Assembly (NCBI GenBank): GCA_964019425.1
Contig: OZ025844.1
Span: 558,001-622,000 of the forward strand
Direction of reading: 5' to 3'
DNA length: 64,000 nt
Source of the DNA: Flectonema sp. DT1601
Lineage: Eukaryota; Euglenozoa; Diplonemea; Diplonemida; Diplonemidae
Positions 42,491 through 53,246 of the stretch are shown one piece after another (positions within the stretch are counted from its first letter, which is position 1; every line of letters begins with the position of its first letter). A program made the translations under genes and the position numbers. Under the pieces are notes generated by a model. The model did not search any database and was not told the origin of the DNA. It saw only the letters and a program-made list of their open reading frames with translations.

Positions 42491-43552
42491 ATGAAACCAG
42501 TCATTGAGGATACAAATAACGCTGCTGGAGAGTACTTGTCACTTCTACTGAGAAAACAACGTGTTGATTGTAAGGTAAAAGTAGCTGCGGATAAATTAAA
42601 AAAGAGAGTAGGAAGGTTCAGTATCAAAGAAGTAAGTGGTAATTCTTGTTCAAATATTCCGAAAGAACTCCAAGAACATGTTGTGAAGATATGTAGACGG
42701 GCCCAGAAACAAGGTGGGCTGGTGAGAAGCGCAGCTGACAAACTGACGAGGTATATGGCAACAGGAAAAGCAACTGAAGTATCATTGAGAAGGCAAACGG
42801 CAAATTTAAATCTCGCATGTACCTGTTTAGATCCGATTAGCTACCTTAGTTCTTTTGACATCCGAGCAGCTGTTTGGTGGCGTTCCCAATTCGGTCCAGT
42901 TTTTTACGTTTGGTCAACAGTGTTTCTAAGAAACTTTGCCAGTTCATTCGCAGGTATTTGGTTGGAAGACATTTTTGTATTTGACCGTGAAATGTCTTTA
43001 CAGAAATCAGTTCTTTGTTCATCTGGTTTGACTGATTTTATTTGTATTGCTGACTTTGCTTTAATGATGGCAATCACAGGATCAAGTTTATTACCAAAAC
43101 AACATTTCATGACCTCTGTGTATGACTTACTCACCGTGAGTGTTTTAACTCCGTGTTGTGATCATGGGATTGCTTCGTCTATGTTAACAGGTGGGCCAGT
43201 TGGTGCTCATGTTTTGTATCTTTTAAGTGATGCTGGAGTTATTGGTATTTCGTATGTGACTGACACAGGGATTATCAAGTCAGAAAAAATCATCAAAACA
43301 TCATCGGATCGGTTCAACGTTACATTAAAACATTCAATTCAAGGTCGTAGTGTTGCTGAAGTCCTTGAGTTAGCATTTCCAACAATTTACAGTCATTTGT
43401 TAATTGGTAATGGTTATTCAGTTCCTTGGGGTGATCCTAGAGGTGAACTTCAGCTGTGGAGCACTCCACAAGAAGCCTCACAACTTCAAAGAACTAGAGT
43501 CCTGGTTGAGATAAGTTCTTTAATTAGAAAACGATTACGAAATATAAATTAA
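42491..43552 (+). CDS. Unknown protein between the two CAP surface genes
   Basis: 353 residues in one exon. The first 110 residues are basic and helical (CKVKVAADKLKKRVGRFSIK; GGLVRSAADKLTRYMATGKA). The middle has hydrophobic stretches (AVWWRSQFGPVFYVWSTVFL; FICIADFALMMAITGSSLL) that may be buried helices or membrane spans. The end is mixed (LLIGNGYSVPWGDPRGELQL). No signal peptide or known catalytic motif is seen. An acceptor AG lies 20 bases before the ATG. Another ATG at 42471, right at the acceptor, is out of frame. The gene is 225 bases from its downstream CAP neighbour, but a shared role cannot be claimed. Confidence 0.65.
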   Translation: MKPVIEDTNNAAGEYLSLLLRKQRVDCKVKVAADKLKKRVGRFSIKEVSGNSCSNIPKELQEHVVKICRRAQKQGGLVRSAADKLTRYMATGKATEVSLRRQTANLNLACTCLDPISYLSSFDIRAAVWWRSQFGPVFYVWSTVFLRNFASSFAGIWLEDIFVFDREMSLQKSVLCSSGLTDFICIADFALMMAITGSSLLPKQHFMTSVYDLLTVSVLTPCCDHGIASSMLTGGPVGAHVLYLLSDAGVIGISYVTDTGIIKSEKIIKTSSDRFNVTLKHSIQGRSVAEVLELAFPTIYSHLLIGNGYSVPWGDPRGELQLWSTPQEASQLQRTRVLVEISSLIRKRLRNIN

Positions 43553-43777
43553 ACTGAAAAAAAAATTAAACTTTTTTAAACGAATAGTCTCCAGCACATG
43601 ACATTTACACTTTTTAAATCTTTTTTTTTTTTTTTTTTTTTGTTAGATATTATTTAAACTCAAAAACTACTTCATATTCATACACAACAGAAGGGATGAA
43701 GAATGATGTAAGTAGCACATCGAAGACAAATACAGTTTTATTAAACCTAATCAGCCTGCAATCTTTTTAAACAGGAA

Positions 43778-45289
43778 ATGCCAAACAGATGGCTGTCGCT
43801 GGCCTTCACACTCTTCCTTGTCGAAAAAGGAAGTAGTTTATATTCATACATTCCGTTATCTAGTACAGAGATAGAAGATCTGACGATCGAAGTTAATATA
43901 GAACGTTGTATTCACGGAAAATCTCCAATTACGTGGTCTCCAGAATTTATGGAAAAAGCTGAAAAGAACTGTAATGGAGAAGAAGGGGCTCTTGGAAGTA
44001 AGGAAAACAGAGTTTTCATAAAACTTAATGATGCGGATGGTGATTGGAGAACAGGAATGGCTGTTGATCTACAAAAGTCTATGTACAACAGAGAATCAGC
44101 TAACTACGACTATGGCACCGGACGTAAAATTTCTTCCGCGGGAGCACCCATCCACGACTTTGCACAAAGCGTATGGAAACCCTCAGTTCTATACGGCTGT
44201 GCAGTGTGCGAAGATACATCTGAAGACTACACATCGTTCGTATGCAACTACGATAACTGGATTACAGATTTCGATGACTACGCAACGAGTAAGGCGAATA
44301 TCCATAAGCCTTCACGCTCAAGAGGTGAGTGCACTGCTATAGTAAAGCCTTCAGAAACTTATACTCTTTCTCTTAATATTCCGTCGTTGACGATGACCAA
44401 TCAGATGAATTCTCGTGTTCGAGATCCGATAACCAATCCGCCAGTTAGCTCACACCCGTGGAGGTGTGTTGGTTTAAAATTCCGCAGTTCTTGGCCAAAA
44501 CAACTTTCATCGTGGATTCCTAAACTCATATCAACTCTCTACAGAGCTTGGCCGACCCTACCAATACAACCTTTTTCCATGCGAGTAACATTCGTCTGTC
44601 CGCTGGTTAAAGGTGAAAAACCCTTTGGAGATGAAGCAAAACGACTATGCACGTCTGTAGATAGCAGTTTATCTCCATCGAAGGGAAGGAGATTATTAGC
44701 TGAGTCGATGGCTGAGTTATTATCAATTGGAAAAAATGATGGAGTGTTTGTTGAGGTTGAAATGACAGATGATGACGTCAAACAGCTTGACAGTCGCACG
44801 GCTACTATTTCAAAGGCTGCGGAGGATGCTTTTAATAAGAAACCTCCTCTTTATGATCCAAACAATCCACCTAACTTATTACTGATGGATGTACTCCCAA
44901 TGAGAAATAATGATTTTATAATCATAACTCAAGAAGGATCCGCAGGTTCGAATCCGAATCCCAACGTTTTAGAAAACCTAAAAGAACCACTTCCGAAGTC
45001 TAATACTCCATCTTGGTGGATCTATCTCATAGTTGGTGTCGTTCTAGTTGGATTGTCGGCTGGTGTTCTCTCTCTTTTAGTGATGAAAAAACGATCAGCT
45101 GCGAGTCGAGGAGGAGGATCAATAACAGTATCAGACTTCTATACGTCACTACCTGAAGGGTATGCAGCAGGTCCTATACCTGAAGAGCACTATGGAAATG
45201 ATGAATACAATTCATCGGTTGAGATTGAATGCTATTCGAGACCTCGGAATATCAGTCTTGGGTTAATACAGCCTCTTGGTCGTATCTAA
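43778..45289 (+). CDS. Single-pass surface CAP-domain protein, paralogue of the gene at 39755
   Basis: 503 residues. A signal peptide is likely at 1-21 (LSLAFTLFLVEKGSSLYS). The CAP domain at about 28-190 is clearer here than in its paralogue: ERCIHGKSPITWSPEFMEKA, HDFAQSVWKPSVLYGCAVC and FVCNYDNW match the CAP signature with its His. The long PT stalk of the paralogue is missing. The shared unnamed domain lies at about 226-385 (CVGLKFRSSWPKQ; VTFVCPLVKGEKP; DGVFVEVEM; KPPLYDP). A membrane span is at 413-436. The tail has VSDFYTSLPEGYAAGPIPEE and ends LIQPLGRI. The acceptor AG at 43773-43774 is 3 bases before the ATG, one of the shortest leaders here. It is intronless. Confidence 0.85.
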   Translation: MPNRWLSLAFTLFLVEKGSSLYSYIPLSSTEIEDLTIEVNIERCIHGKSPITWSPEFMEKAEKNCNGEEGALGSKENRVFIKLNDADGDWRTGMAVDLQKSMYNRESANYDYGTGRKISSAGAPIHDFAQSVWKPSVLYGCAVCEDTSEDYTSFVCNYDNWITDFDDYATSKANIHKPSRSRGECTAIVKPSETYTLSLNIPSLTMTNQMNSRVRDPITNPPVSSHPWRCVGLKFRSSWPKQLSSWIPKLISTLYRAWPTLPIQPFSMRVTFVCPLVKGEKPFGDEAKRLCTSVDSSLSPSKGRRLLAESMAELLSIGKNDGVFVEVEMTDDDVKQLDSRTATISKAAEDAFNKKPPLYDPNNPPNLLLMDVLPMRNNDFIIITQEGSAGSNPNPNVLENLKEPLPKSNTPSWWIYLIVGVVLVGLSAGVLSLLVMKKRSAASRGGGSITVSDFYTSLPEGYAAGPIPEEHYGNDEYNSSVEIECYSRPRNISLGLIQPLGRI

Positions 45290-46059
45290 GTAGATGACGA
45301 GGTCGTACCCAAACGAGTCGATGAAAACAAACCAACCTTCGGTCGCATCTAAGCAACTGATGGTTGATGAGGGGTGTTTTCGGTTGAACACAAATAAAAG
45401 ACGAGGTGGGGGAGGGAATTATTTAGTTTTCTTCTTTCTTTTGATTGGATTAAACGACGTTATCCCGTTTCCCAATTAAGCTTTTTTATTTTGTTGTTTT
45501 ATCAGAATTACTTTCTTTTTCCGTTTTTTGAGTTTATTTTATGGTTCATTTATTATTTTGTTAGAATTCATTTGCTCCCTCTTCGCTAGGGATGTTTTGT
45601 TTTTCTGTTTTACGGAAAAAAAAAAAAAAAAAAAAGAACGGAATTATGTAGAGAAGGCCACGCACAATTCTATTATAAAAACCAAGACTGTAGCACCATC
45701 TCTAAGGCTATTTTCTTGTTTTTAAAAACAAGAATAGTGTTTGTCTTACGTAAAACTTTAAAAAAAAAAAAAAAATCTTTTTTGTCAACGTTCGCCAACC
45801 TGATAACAGCTAACGTATTTAAGATACTCTGGGCGGTTGTTATGTTTTGTGTATCATCAAAACTAATGTGATAATCACTACCAGACAAGAAAGCAATATA
45901 AGCAAGATAGATGACAAATCATCTATCTCGCTTAATGAATACAATAAATGAAAAAACTTCGACTTCGCAATCCGATTTTTTTTTTTTTTTTTGGATGCTT
46001 TTTCGATTTCAAGGAATCAATTTTTTTTTCGTTTTTTTCAGTTGGATAGGAAGCTTTAG

Positions 46060-46093
<34 letters not shown>

Positions 46094-46458
46094 TTTTAAT
46101 AATTCCGGAGGGAGGAAATCTAACTTTTCTTTTTTTTTTTTTTCCTCTCTTCGAGTCATCTCGCAAACTACCCGACACAAACTTGTCATATGTGGTGTCC
46201 TCAGGATGAATTATTCACAATACTTCTTGCTGCTCTTTTTTTTTTTTTTTTTTTCTTCAAAAAAAAAAAAAAAAAAAAAAAAAAAAACATAACTTTTAAC
46301 TAAGTTATGGAAATACGTTCTGGGATTCTGTTATTACCGCACTCGATGTAGTGAATCTCTTGTTTTTATAATATGAATTTAATATTTACTACGAAACAAG
46401 GATTATTAATGTGTTGAGGGGAGAATTTTTTTTTAAAAATATTTCATTCTCTTTACAG
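45290..46458. other. Spacer
   Basis: AT-rich with A/T runs to about 29 bases; K- and F-rich frames only. A partial copy of the preceding gene's last codons (GGTCGTATCTAA-like) recurs as GGTCGCATCTAAG near 45340, a small local duplication. The spacer ends with the acceptor ATTCTCTTTACAG (AG 46457-46458). Confidence 0.55.
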
Positions 46459-46475
46459 TAAGACCATTTCACACC

Positions 46476-49400
46476 ATGCCTAAACTATTAATGTTAACGG
46501 CATGTGTGGTGATGGGCGTCGCTTTACCGATTCATAACAATGAAAATATTTATTTAGATGAGGGTAACATGTTGAAGTGGGCGGACTGGACTGAGACTCT
46601 AGGTAGACGAATCACCTCACTGACACATGTTGCGTTAGGTCCTCCTCAGAGGATTGGAAATCATTCTCCGGAGTTTGCTCTGTCAGCTGATATTGTTGAA
46701 GTTAAGGAAGACTCTGGTCCTTATAAATTAGGTGCTCAGTATGCAATTAACATTTCAGATAATAACGGTGACACCCAATCAATAGAATTTGATTGCACTA
46801 ATGATAACCCTGACCTGTTTTCAAAACAACCTGACATAGTTGCTTGTGTTAAAGGTTTTTGTGTTGGAACTACTGAAGTTCCACCTGCAACAGGAACTTT
46901 GATATTCACTCCAAGAACTGATAGGTTTGGGACAGCTATTGTTCGTTGCCGAGCTCGTGATTCAGGAATTGAATTTCCAGTTTGCAACAACATGCCAATG
47001 CCGTGTATTGTTGTTCCTTGTGATGTACCAAACGCGAATTGCAATGAAAGTCCTAATTTTGAATTTACAATAAAAATATCAGATGTCAACGATCAACCAG
47101 AATTCGTACATCTAGGAGACATCGTCTCCCCTGAAGATGTTGAGCAGTGTATTGAGAACTGGGCTCGCGAAGTTACAGCTGGAGGTTGGCAAGAAGACTT
47201 TGGTCAAATGGACAATCAATTATTATACTGGAATATTGTAGTAGACAACCCTGGATTGTTTAAGACACAACCTTACATTAGATACACACAGGGAGCTAAT
47301 ACGGGTGACTTATGCTTCACCCCTGCCGATGACGTGACAGGAATAGCTTCAGCTCAAATCTACTTAACAGATTCTGGAGGTCGTCTTGATGGAGGTGTCG
47401 ATGATAAACCTCCAGAGACTATCACAATTACTATATTTGAAGTAAACGATCCTCCGACATTCAATCCAGGTAACCTTAATGTTGTCGTTGAAGAGGATAG
47501 CGGTGCTCATGATTTACCATGGGCCACAGATCTATCTCCTGGTCCAGTCGCAGAAATTCGTTCTAGACAACTTCTCGATCGGTTTGTTATAGAATTTATG
47601 AACCCAGCTCATGAAGCGTTATTTAAAGTAAAGCCAGTGATTTCTATTGATACTGGTCATTTAACGTTTGAAGTGGCTGATGATGCGAACACTTTTGGGA
47701 TTGACTGTACGATGACTGTTCACTTAATTGATACGGCGTCACCTCCAGGACTACCTGCACAATCAGAAAAACCATGGCCTGTGCTTCATATTGAAATCAC
47801 TCCTGTAAATGATCCCCCGAGTTACTCTCCTCCACAACCACAGAAGGATGTGACTGTACTTGAGGGTGGTAGTCTGCAGGGATATAAATGGGCTAATAAT
47901 ATATGTATCGGAAAAGGACCTCCGAACTGCGTAGTGTCTGAGGGTTTTCCTGGAGGTGAAAATCAGAAAATTGAATTTATTCTTGAAGTTACTAATCAAG
48001 AATTGTTCAGACAACTACCCGTCCTCGACTCAGAAGGTTATCTCAGTTTTATTACGGCGGAGGATAAACACGGAGCGAGTACCGTAACGGTAAAGCAATT
48101 TGATACTGGACCAGTTCCTAATGAAGGGCCGACTGTAAATTTTGTAATTGCAATCCTCCAAGTTAACGATCAACCTAATTTTATAACACCGAGAACCCTA
48201 ATCGAAGTAGACGAGGATTCTGGACCTGCTCAAATCACTCGTTTCATTGAAGAAGTCAGTCCTGGACCACCAGATGAGTACTCCCAACTTTTATCATTTA
48301 AATTACTTGCTGTTACTAATCCAAACATCTTTAAGAGGATGCCAGAAGTCAGTTTTAAAAGTCAGAGAAGCGGACCGACCTACGGCGATTTAAAATTCGA
48401 AACAAAACCAAACAAGTTCGGAATTGTTAATATGACTTTTGCTGTTAAGGATGATGGAGGAATTGAAAATGCGGTTCAATGGACTGCAAAAGTTCAAAAA
48501 GAAATGCTTTCGGGTGAAATTGGAATTGAAATTGAGGATTTGGATATCACTTACGCCAACCCTGACGGAACTGGATTCGCAGCTGGTTTGCGAACTGGTA
48601 TGAAGATAGTTTCGATTCACGGAAGAACTGTCACTAATAAAGCCACAGCACTCGATGCGTTATCAGCAGCACCTGACATTGGAGAGTTCGATATGATTGT
48701 TAAGAATGGAACTGATATAAGATACGGACCTATTGTAACTATTCACATTAAACAAGTTAACGATCCACCTCACTTTCTAAAAGGTGATGACATCAGTGTT
48801 CCTGAAGACAATGTTCCTTCAAGAAATGTGTTCCCTCTTTGGGTTCATGAAGCTCATCCGGGACCAGAAGAATCAACGATACAGTTTGTACAATACCAAT
48901 GTAGTCCTCAACCAGAATCAGCATTGGTTAACGGTGTTTTCATTGATGGAAGGAATGGAAAACTTAATTTCACTTTGGTTAAGGATTTCTATGGTGAGAT
49001 AACTGTTGAAGTTAGGGTTGCGGATTTTGAGTTTGGGAGCAACACTCGACTTTCAGATTGGTCTGCACCGCAGACATTTAAAATTATTGTAGCCCCTGTA
49101 AACGATCCCCCAATATTCGGTGCAATGCCTCTGGTTACTATTCCGTGGTGTCCTCCGTTGGCGGATGATCTTACAGCGAACTGCACTAGAGAGTTTTTTA
49201 ATTTCGTAACGGATACAAGAGCTGGTCCAGACAACGAACTCGATCAGTCAGTTGAATTCACAATCACTTCAAGTTTGAATGCTGTTGAATGGTACAACTT
49301 GTTTGAAGGACATCATCAGCCAACCATCACAAGAACTGGTTCCTTAACATTCATATTAAAGAGAGGAGCAAAGCCCCTGTCTGGATTTAATAATAATATT

Positions 49401-52061
49401 GATATTCAAGTAATCCTAAAAGATGATGGAGGTATAGAATACGGAGGTATCGACAGTAACACAATTAATTCAGCTGTGGTGTTCACTTCTGATAGCACAC
49501 CAGTTGCTGATTCAACATTCCCAAGGAATGTGATTATATTAAACAAAGCAGCGTACACAAGGGGACAGACCTACGTTACTTCACCAGACTTCAGGTTAAC
49601 AGATTCTTCAGGAAGAGCAACAATCGCGCCTCTAGGTAGTCGAATTTCAATCACTCTAAACTCAATTGTTTCGGGTATTGTTTCTACATGGGAACAGGCT
49701 GGAGGTCTTCACACATATTCCGCTAACGGCACATCAGTATTCACAGCAGGAGCTTATTTCTATCGCTGTGACGTAAGTTTACCTGACGGACATTTACTAC
49801 AAGTAACCGACGACACTTTTGTTGTATCTGCTGGAGGGAGTATTGACGCCTCCGCCTTTAGAGAAAGTGGAGTTGTTGCTGACAGAAATTTAAATGAATG
49901 GGACATTAGAGAAGGAAGCATCTCATTAGTGTTGTCACTGGTTGGTAATACGTGGTTGCCAACTGCTGCTACTTCAACTGTTGAATTGGTTCGTACAGCT
50001 GTTCAAAAAAGAATCATCCAATCACTTCAAAACTCAACAACCACAACTGGAACATCTGGAGAACAAACCAACCTGACTAATGCTGATGGTCAGACAGGTA
50101 ATCAATTAGCTCTGTTGGACAGCACAGCTACTATTGATACCCCAACTCAGATGACTATTAAAGTAAAACAACAACCAGTTTTAAACATTATTCGTAATAG
50201 TGAACTTGTTGTGAATCTTCCGTTAGGATCCGTCAGCGGAAATATTGCACCAGCACCAGTTCGATTCCCGCTCTCATCAGCACCAAATATTAGAATAATA
50301 GCTGGTGAGTTGAATGAGCGTGAAATTCAGACTGCTGGATCATATTTTGACATTGAGTTGAGTGGTTCTAGTTGGTTTCAGCAGGTAGAGTTTCCTTATG
50401 TAGAGTCTGCTTTGTCAGGTAATGTCACAGCGCATAATGCGTTTATGAGTTTGAAATCGAGAATAGTTTCAACGACATCACTGTCACCGACAGTACTCAG
50501 AGTTCAATTGGGACCATTGGATCAATACGATATTGATGAGATGGAACAATTATCAATCGATCCTTCAAAGTTAAGAGTCGCCTCTGGAGTAAAACCAGAC
50601 TTTGATGTGAACCCATCATCAATTAGAATCTTTCCTTTTATTGAAATTCCTTCAACACCAATTCCAATTCCTAAAAGGGATTCTGGAAAGTGGTTCAACG
50701 CTGCCTTCATCCTCTCAGTATTATCAGCAATCAGTGCTGCAGCAGCATCACCTGGTATTTGTCCATTACTGCTTGCTTCACCAATGAGTGTCGCATTCAC
50801 ACTTGAGTGTTGTGGTACTGCCCAGCCTTGTAAAGAGGCTTGGGGTGGTTTTCGTTGGTGGGTTCGACCTAAAATTATTAAAATTGGTGGGAGTGGAGAT
50901 CCGAACCCGGACAACGATGACCTGTACTACGCTCAAGGCGCATCAGTGATTATCTTTTGTACTACAGCAGCACTTCTGTTGATTTTCTATTTGGTTGTAT
51001 TTGCGTACAGAAAGAGCTCTTCAACACCAGGTTCCGACACAGCTTCTAAAGCGAGCACTGCCTACGGAATGAGCTCTGAAGAAGCAGCAGCTAAATTCAG
51101 ATATCCTTACATAATGTTACTGTTAGTGTTTCCTATTGCTCAATGTGTCATTCACAACTGTTCGTTTGTGTTGGTCCACGGATCTGCAGAGACCAGTTGG
51201 AAGATTATTTCACTTTTCCTCGCAATTGTATGCGTCGCAGTGTGCGCTGCCATCATCGTTCGGACGGTGATGACTTTCAAGTCATTTGCGGAATATTCGT
51301 CGACATCAGAATGGGAAATGACAAAGACTCAACGCATGGCTTTATTTTCTGGCATTTGGAGATCTAAAGAGGAATATCAATCAACCCGTCTGAGTCAGTT
51401 GGGCGGTTATTACTCCAACGAGTCATCAAAGAAATCCAAAACAGAACACTACGGAGTCGAGAGAAAAGGATGCATGTTAATATCGTACAGACTGAGTAGA
51501 GTTTGGTTTTCTGCAGCGATCTTTGTTTGGTTGTTGGTATTGAACTTTATATCAGCTCACGCTGCTGTGAATGCTAATACTGACAGCAAGCATCTCATCA
51601 TTGCCGGAGTGTTAACGGTTCTCTTTATTGGTGTTGTTGGATTTTATAAACCTTTTAGATCGAAATTAATCTTATTTTTATTTATGTTTACAATGCTCCT
51701 TCTTGTGGTCGCGTCATTTGTATTAACAGCTGAGCGTACTGCGGGGACTGTTTGCGCGTTTTTAGCAATCGGAGCTTTTGTTGTTTTATTTGTGGCCTCC
51801 ATTGGGATATCATACTACACCAACAAACTTGAGAAGTCGAACACCTCACGAGAACTAATTGTCATGGATTCACCTCAATCGCTTAATCCTATTAATACGG
51901 AGTTCTCTGAAAACATGAAATCTGTTTCCAAAAGAGGTGATCAAAGTTCCGTCTACAGCAGCGGTCCAACTTATTCAGAAGTTGCAGTAGCTGAGAGTAG
52001 TGATCCCATAAAGGCAATGAGCGATATATCGGTAGTGGACTCCGTTAGTAAAATAAATTAA
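46476..52061 (+). CDS. Giant cadherin-like multi-pass membrane protein with PDZ-like segment
   Basis: 1861 residues in one exon. A signal peptide lies at 1-16 (LLMLTACVVMGVALP). About seven repeats of 100-130 residues follow, each joined by VNDPP or VNDQP plus a strand and an EDSG/EDN acidic turn (starts near 65, 202, 322, 443, 562, 760 and 874). This is the cadherin-like tandem repeat found in bacterial and protist surface proteins. Residues about 676-755 interrupt the series with a PDZ-like unit (AAGLRTGMKIVSIHGRTVTN). Residues 1000-1400 are S/T-rich beta structure. From 1405 to 1783 there are about eight hydrophobic spans, for example VIIFCTTAALLLIFYLVVFA. The cytoplasmic tail is S/T-rich. 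Kinetoplastids have large membrane proteins of like plan. The protein is likely an adhesion or sensory receptor. An acceptor lies 17 bases before the ATG. Confidence 0.85.
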   Translation: MPKLLMLTACVVMGVALPIHNNENIYLDEGNMLKWADWTETLGRRITSLTHVALGPPQRIGNHSPEFALSADIVEVKEDSGPYKLGAQYAINISDNNGDTQSIEFDCTNDNPDLFSKQPDIVACVKGFCVGTTEVPPATGTLIFTPRTDRFGTAIVRCRARDSGIEFPVCNNMPMPCIVVPCDVPNANCNESPNFEFTIKISDVNDQPEFVHLGDIVSPEDVEQCIENWAREVTAGGWQEDFGQMDNQLLYWNIVVDNPGLFKTQPYIRYTQGANTGDLCFTPADDVTGIASAQIYLTDSGGRLDGGVDDKPPETITITIFEVNDPPTFNPGNLNVVVEEDSGAHDLPWATDLSPGPVAEIRSRQLLDRFVIEFMNPAHEALFKVKPVISIDTGHLTFEVADDANTFGIDCTMTVHLIDTASPPGLPAQSEKPWPVLHIEITPVNDPPSYSPPQPQKDVTVLEGGSLQGYKWANNICIGKGPPNCVVSEGFPGGENQKIEFILEVTNQELFRQLPVLDSEGYLSFITAEDKHGASTVTVKQFDTGPVPNEGPTVNFVIAILQVNDQPNFITPRTLIEVDEDSGPAQITRFIEEVSPGPPDEYSQLLSFKLLAVTNPNIFKRMPEVSFKSQRSGPTYGDLKFETKPNKFGIVNMTFAVKDDGGIENAVQWTAKVQKEMLSGEIGIEIEDLDITYANPDGTGFAAGLRTGMKIVSIHGRTVTNKATALDALSAAPDIGEFDMIVKNGTDIRYGPIVTIHIKQVNDPPHFLKGDDISVPEDNVPSRNVFPLWVHEAHPGPEESTIQFVQYQCSPQPESALVNGVFIDGRNGKLNFTLVKDFYGEITVEVRVADFEFGSNTRLSDWSAPQTFKIIVAPVNDPPIFGAMPLVTIPWCPPLADDLTANCTREFFNFVTDTRAGPDNELDQSVEFTITSSLNAVEWYNLFEGHHQPTITRTGSLTFILKRGAKPLSGFNNNIDIQVILKDDGGIEYGGIDSNTINSAVVFTSDSTPVADSTFPRNVIILNKAAYTRGQTYVTSPDFRLTDSSGRATIAPLGSRISITLNSIVSGIVSTWEQAGGLHTYSANGTSVFTAGAYFYRCDVSLPDGHLLQVTDDTFVVSAGGSIDASAFRESGVVADRNLNEWDIREGSISLVLSLVGNTWLPTAATSTVELVRTAVQKRIIQSLQNSTTTTGTSGEQTNLTNADGQTGNQLALLDSTATIDTPTQMTIKVKQQPVLNIIRNSELVVNLPLGSVSGNIAPAPVRFPLSSAPNIRIIAGELNEREIQTAGSYFDIELSGSSWFQQVEFPYVESALSGNVTAHNAFMSLKSRIVSTTSLSPTVLRVQLGPLDQYDIDEMEQLSIDPSKLRVASGVKPDFDVNPSSIRIFPFIEIPSTPIPIPKRDSGKWFNAAFILSVLSAISAAAASPGICPLLLASPMSVAFTLECCGTAQPCKEAWGGFRWWVRPKIIKIGGSGDPNPDNDDLYYAQGASVIIFCTTAALLLIFYLVVFAYRKSSSTPGSDTASKASTAYGMSSEEAAAKFRYPYIMLLLVFPIAQCVIHNCSFVLVHGSAETSWKIISLFLAIVCVAVCAAIIVRTVMTFKSFAEYSSTSEWEMTKTQRMALFSGIWRSKEEYQSTRLSQLGGYYSNESSKKSKTEHYGVERKGCMLISYRLSRVWFSAAIFVWLLVLNFISAHAAVNANTDSKHLIIAGVLTVLFIGVVGFYKPFRSKLILFLFMFTMLLLVVASFVLTAERTAGTVCAFLAIGAFVVLFVASIGISYYTNKLEKSNTSRELIVMDSPQSLNPINTEFSENMKSVSKRGDQSSVYSSGPTYSEVAVAESSDPIKAMSDISVVDSVSKIN

Positions 52062-52879
52062 TTAGTTTATTTTTGTGGCACATCACCAAGTTCGAAAAGT
52101 AGTAATAGGTAAAAAAAAAAAAAAAAAAATAAAGATTACATCTTTTCATTATTTTCTTGCACTTAACGAGTATTGGTGACGCGCGAAGAGTTTTCTGTTT
52201 TTTTTATTTTTATTTTTTTTTTTAAAAACAAAAGGTTCGATAACGCAACCACTTTCAGAATTCAGGAAGAAAAAAAAAAAAAAATTATACCTGTTTACGT
52301 CTGTTTACATCTGTTGATCGATCGCAGAAATAATAATTAGCTATATGAGACATATTATTTTGTTGTTTAATTTTTTCATACGGCTTTGCTGTTTTCGGTT
52401 TTGTTTGTTGTTTTTTTTTTTATGTTTTGTTGTTTCGATATTTTTTCCCTCTCCTTTTCAACAAGTCAGAAAGTTGATAGAGCGAGTATCAATCCGTCTG
52501 TCATATATCAACCTTTTCTAAAATTACTCGGGTTTTAGAAACACCTACCCACATAATAGTGAGTACTGGTCACTTGATGTTGACTGAGTTGAATGAGATA
52601 ACAATTTACCAATCGTTTAAATACGTTTAGTTTTTTTTTATTGTATTTTTTTTTTTTTTTTTCTCTCTTCCCTCTGAGCGTAGGGATTTCGAAAGATCTG
52701 AGCAGTATGAGAGGGGGAAAAAAAAAAAAAAAAAAAAAAAAAAAGAAAGACATTAGCCTTCCTGAACTACATATAAGCGAATTGTAGTTTAGTCCAGTTA
52801 ACTGGACACAGCTGCAAGACACCCTGATGCGGGGTTGCCTTCTATTCGCGTTGATTGAACAAGATACTAACTTTTACAG
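52062..52879. other. Spacer
   Basis: AT-rich with A/T runs. GTCCAGTTAACTGGAC (about 52792-52807) is a perfect 16-base palindrome. No gene seen before the acceptor TAACTTTTACAG (AG 52878-52879). Confidence 0.55.
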
Positions 52880-52916
52880 GAAAAGAAAGGAAATTTTCTT
52901 TTTTAAAAATAACCGA

Positions 52917-53042
52917 ATGAATAACTTTTTCAACAATGACGCTCCGTATGTATATGACTTCGTCGAATCACTCAAAGAAAGAGAGGGGTGGGGGGTCATG
53001 CAGATCTGGTTTCCTCTTGTTGTTTCATTTTATTTGTTATAG
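52917..53042 (+). CDS. Candidate 41-residue membrane protein
   Basis: An ATG 37 bases after a good T-rich acceptor opens a 41-codon frame: a polar start (MNNFFNNDAPYVYDFVESLK), then a hydrophobic end (VMQIWFPLVVSFYLL). A small single-span protein of this kind could be a respiratory-chain or other mitochondrial subunit, but nothing specific is recognised. The reason to list it is the acceptor plus protein-like composition. It could also be leader sequence of the next gene, whose own acceptor is at 53142-53143. Confidence 0.35.
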   Translation: MNNFFNNDAPYVYDFVESLKEREGWGVMQIWFPLVVSFYLL

Positions 53043-53246
53043 TTCCCTATAGTAGTTGTTTCCCCTCTCTTCCCCATCAGTTTTGGTTAGTTGACCATAA
53101 AGAGGAGTTATTTATTTATATATTACTAACTACACTCTCACAGGAATAACAACAAGAATAATACTTCTGTTGTGATGACTCTTTTGCGTAGACGACGACA
53201 ATTCTCTTTTATTCAGATGGGGGTCTGGGAAACCCAACACCAATAA

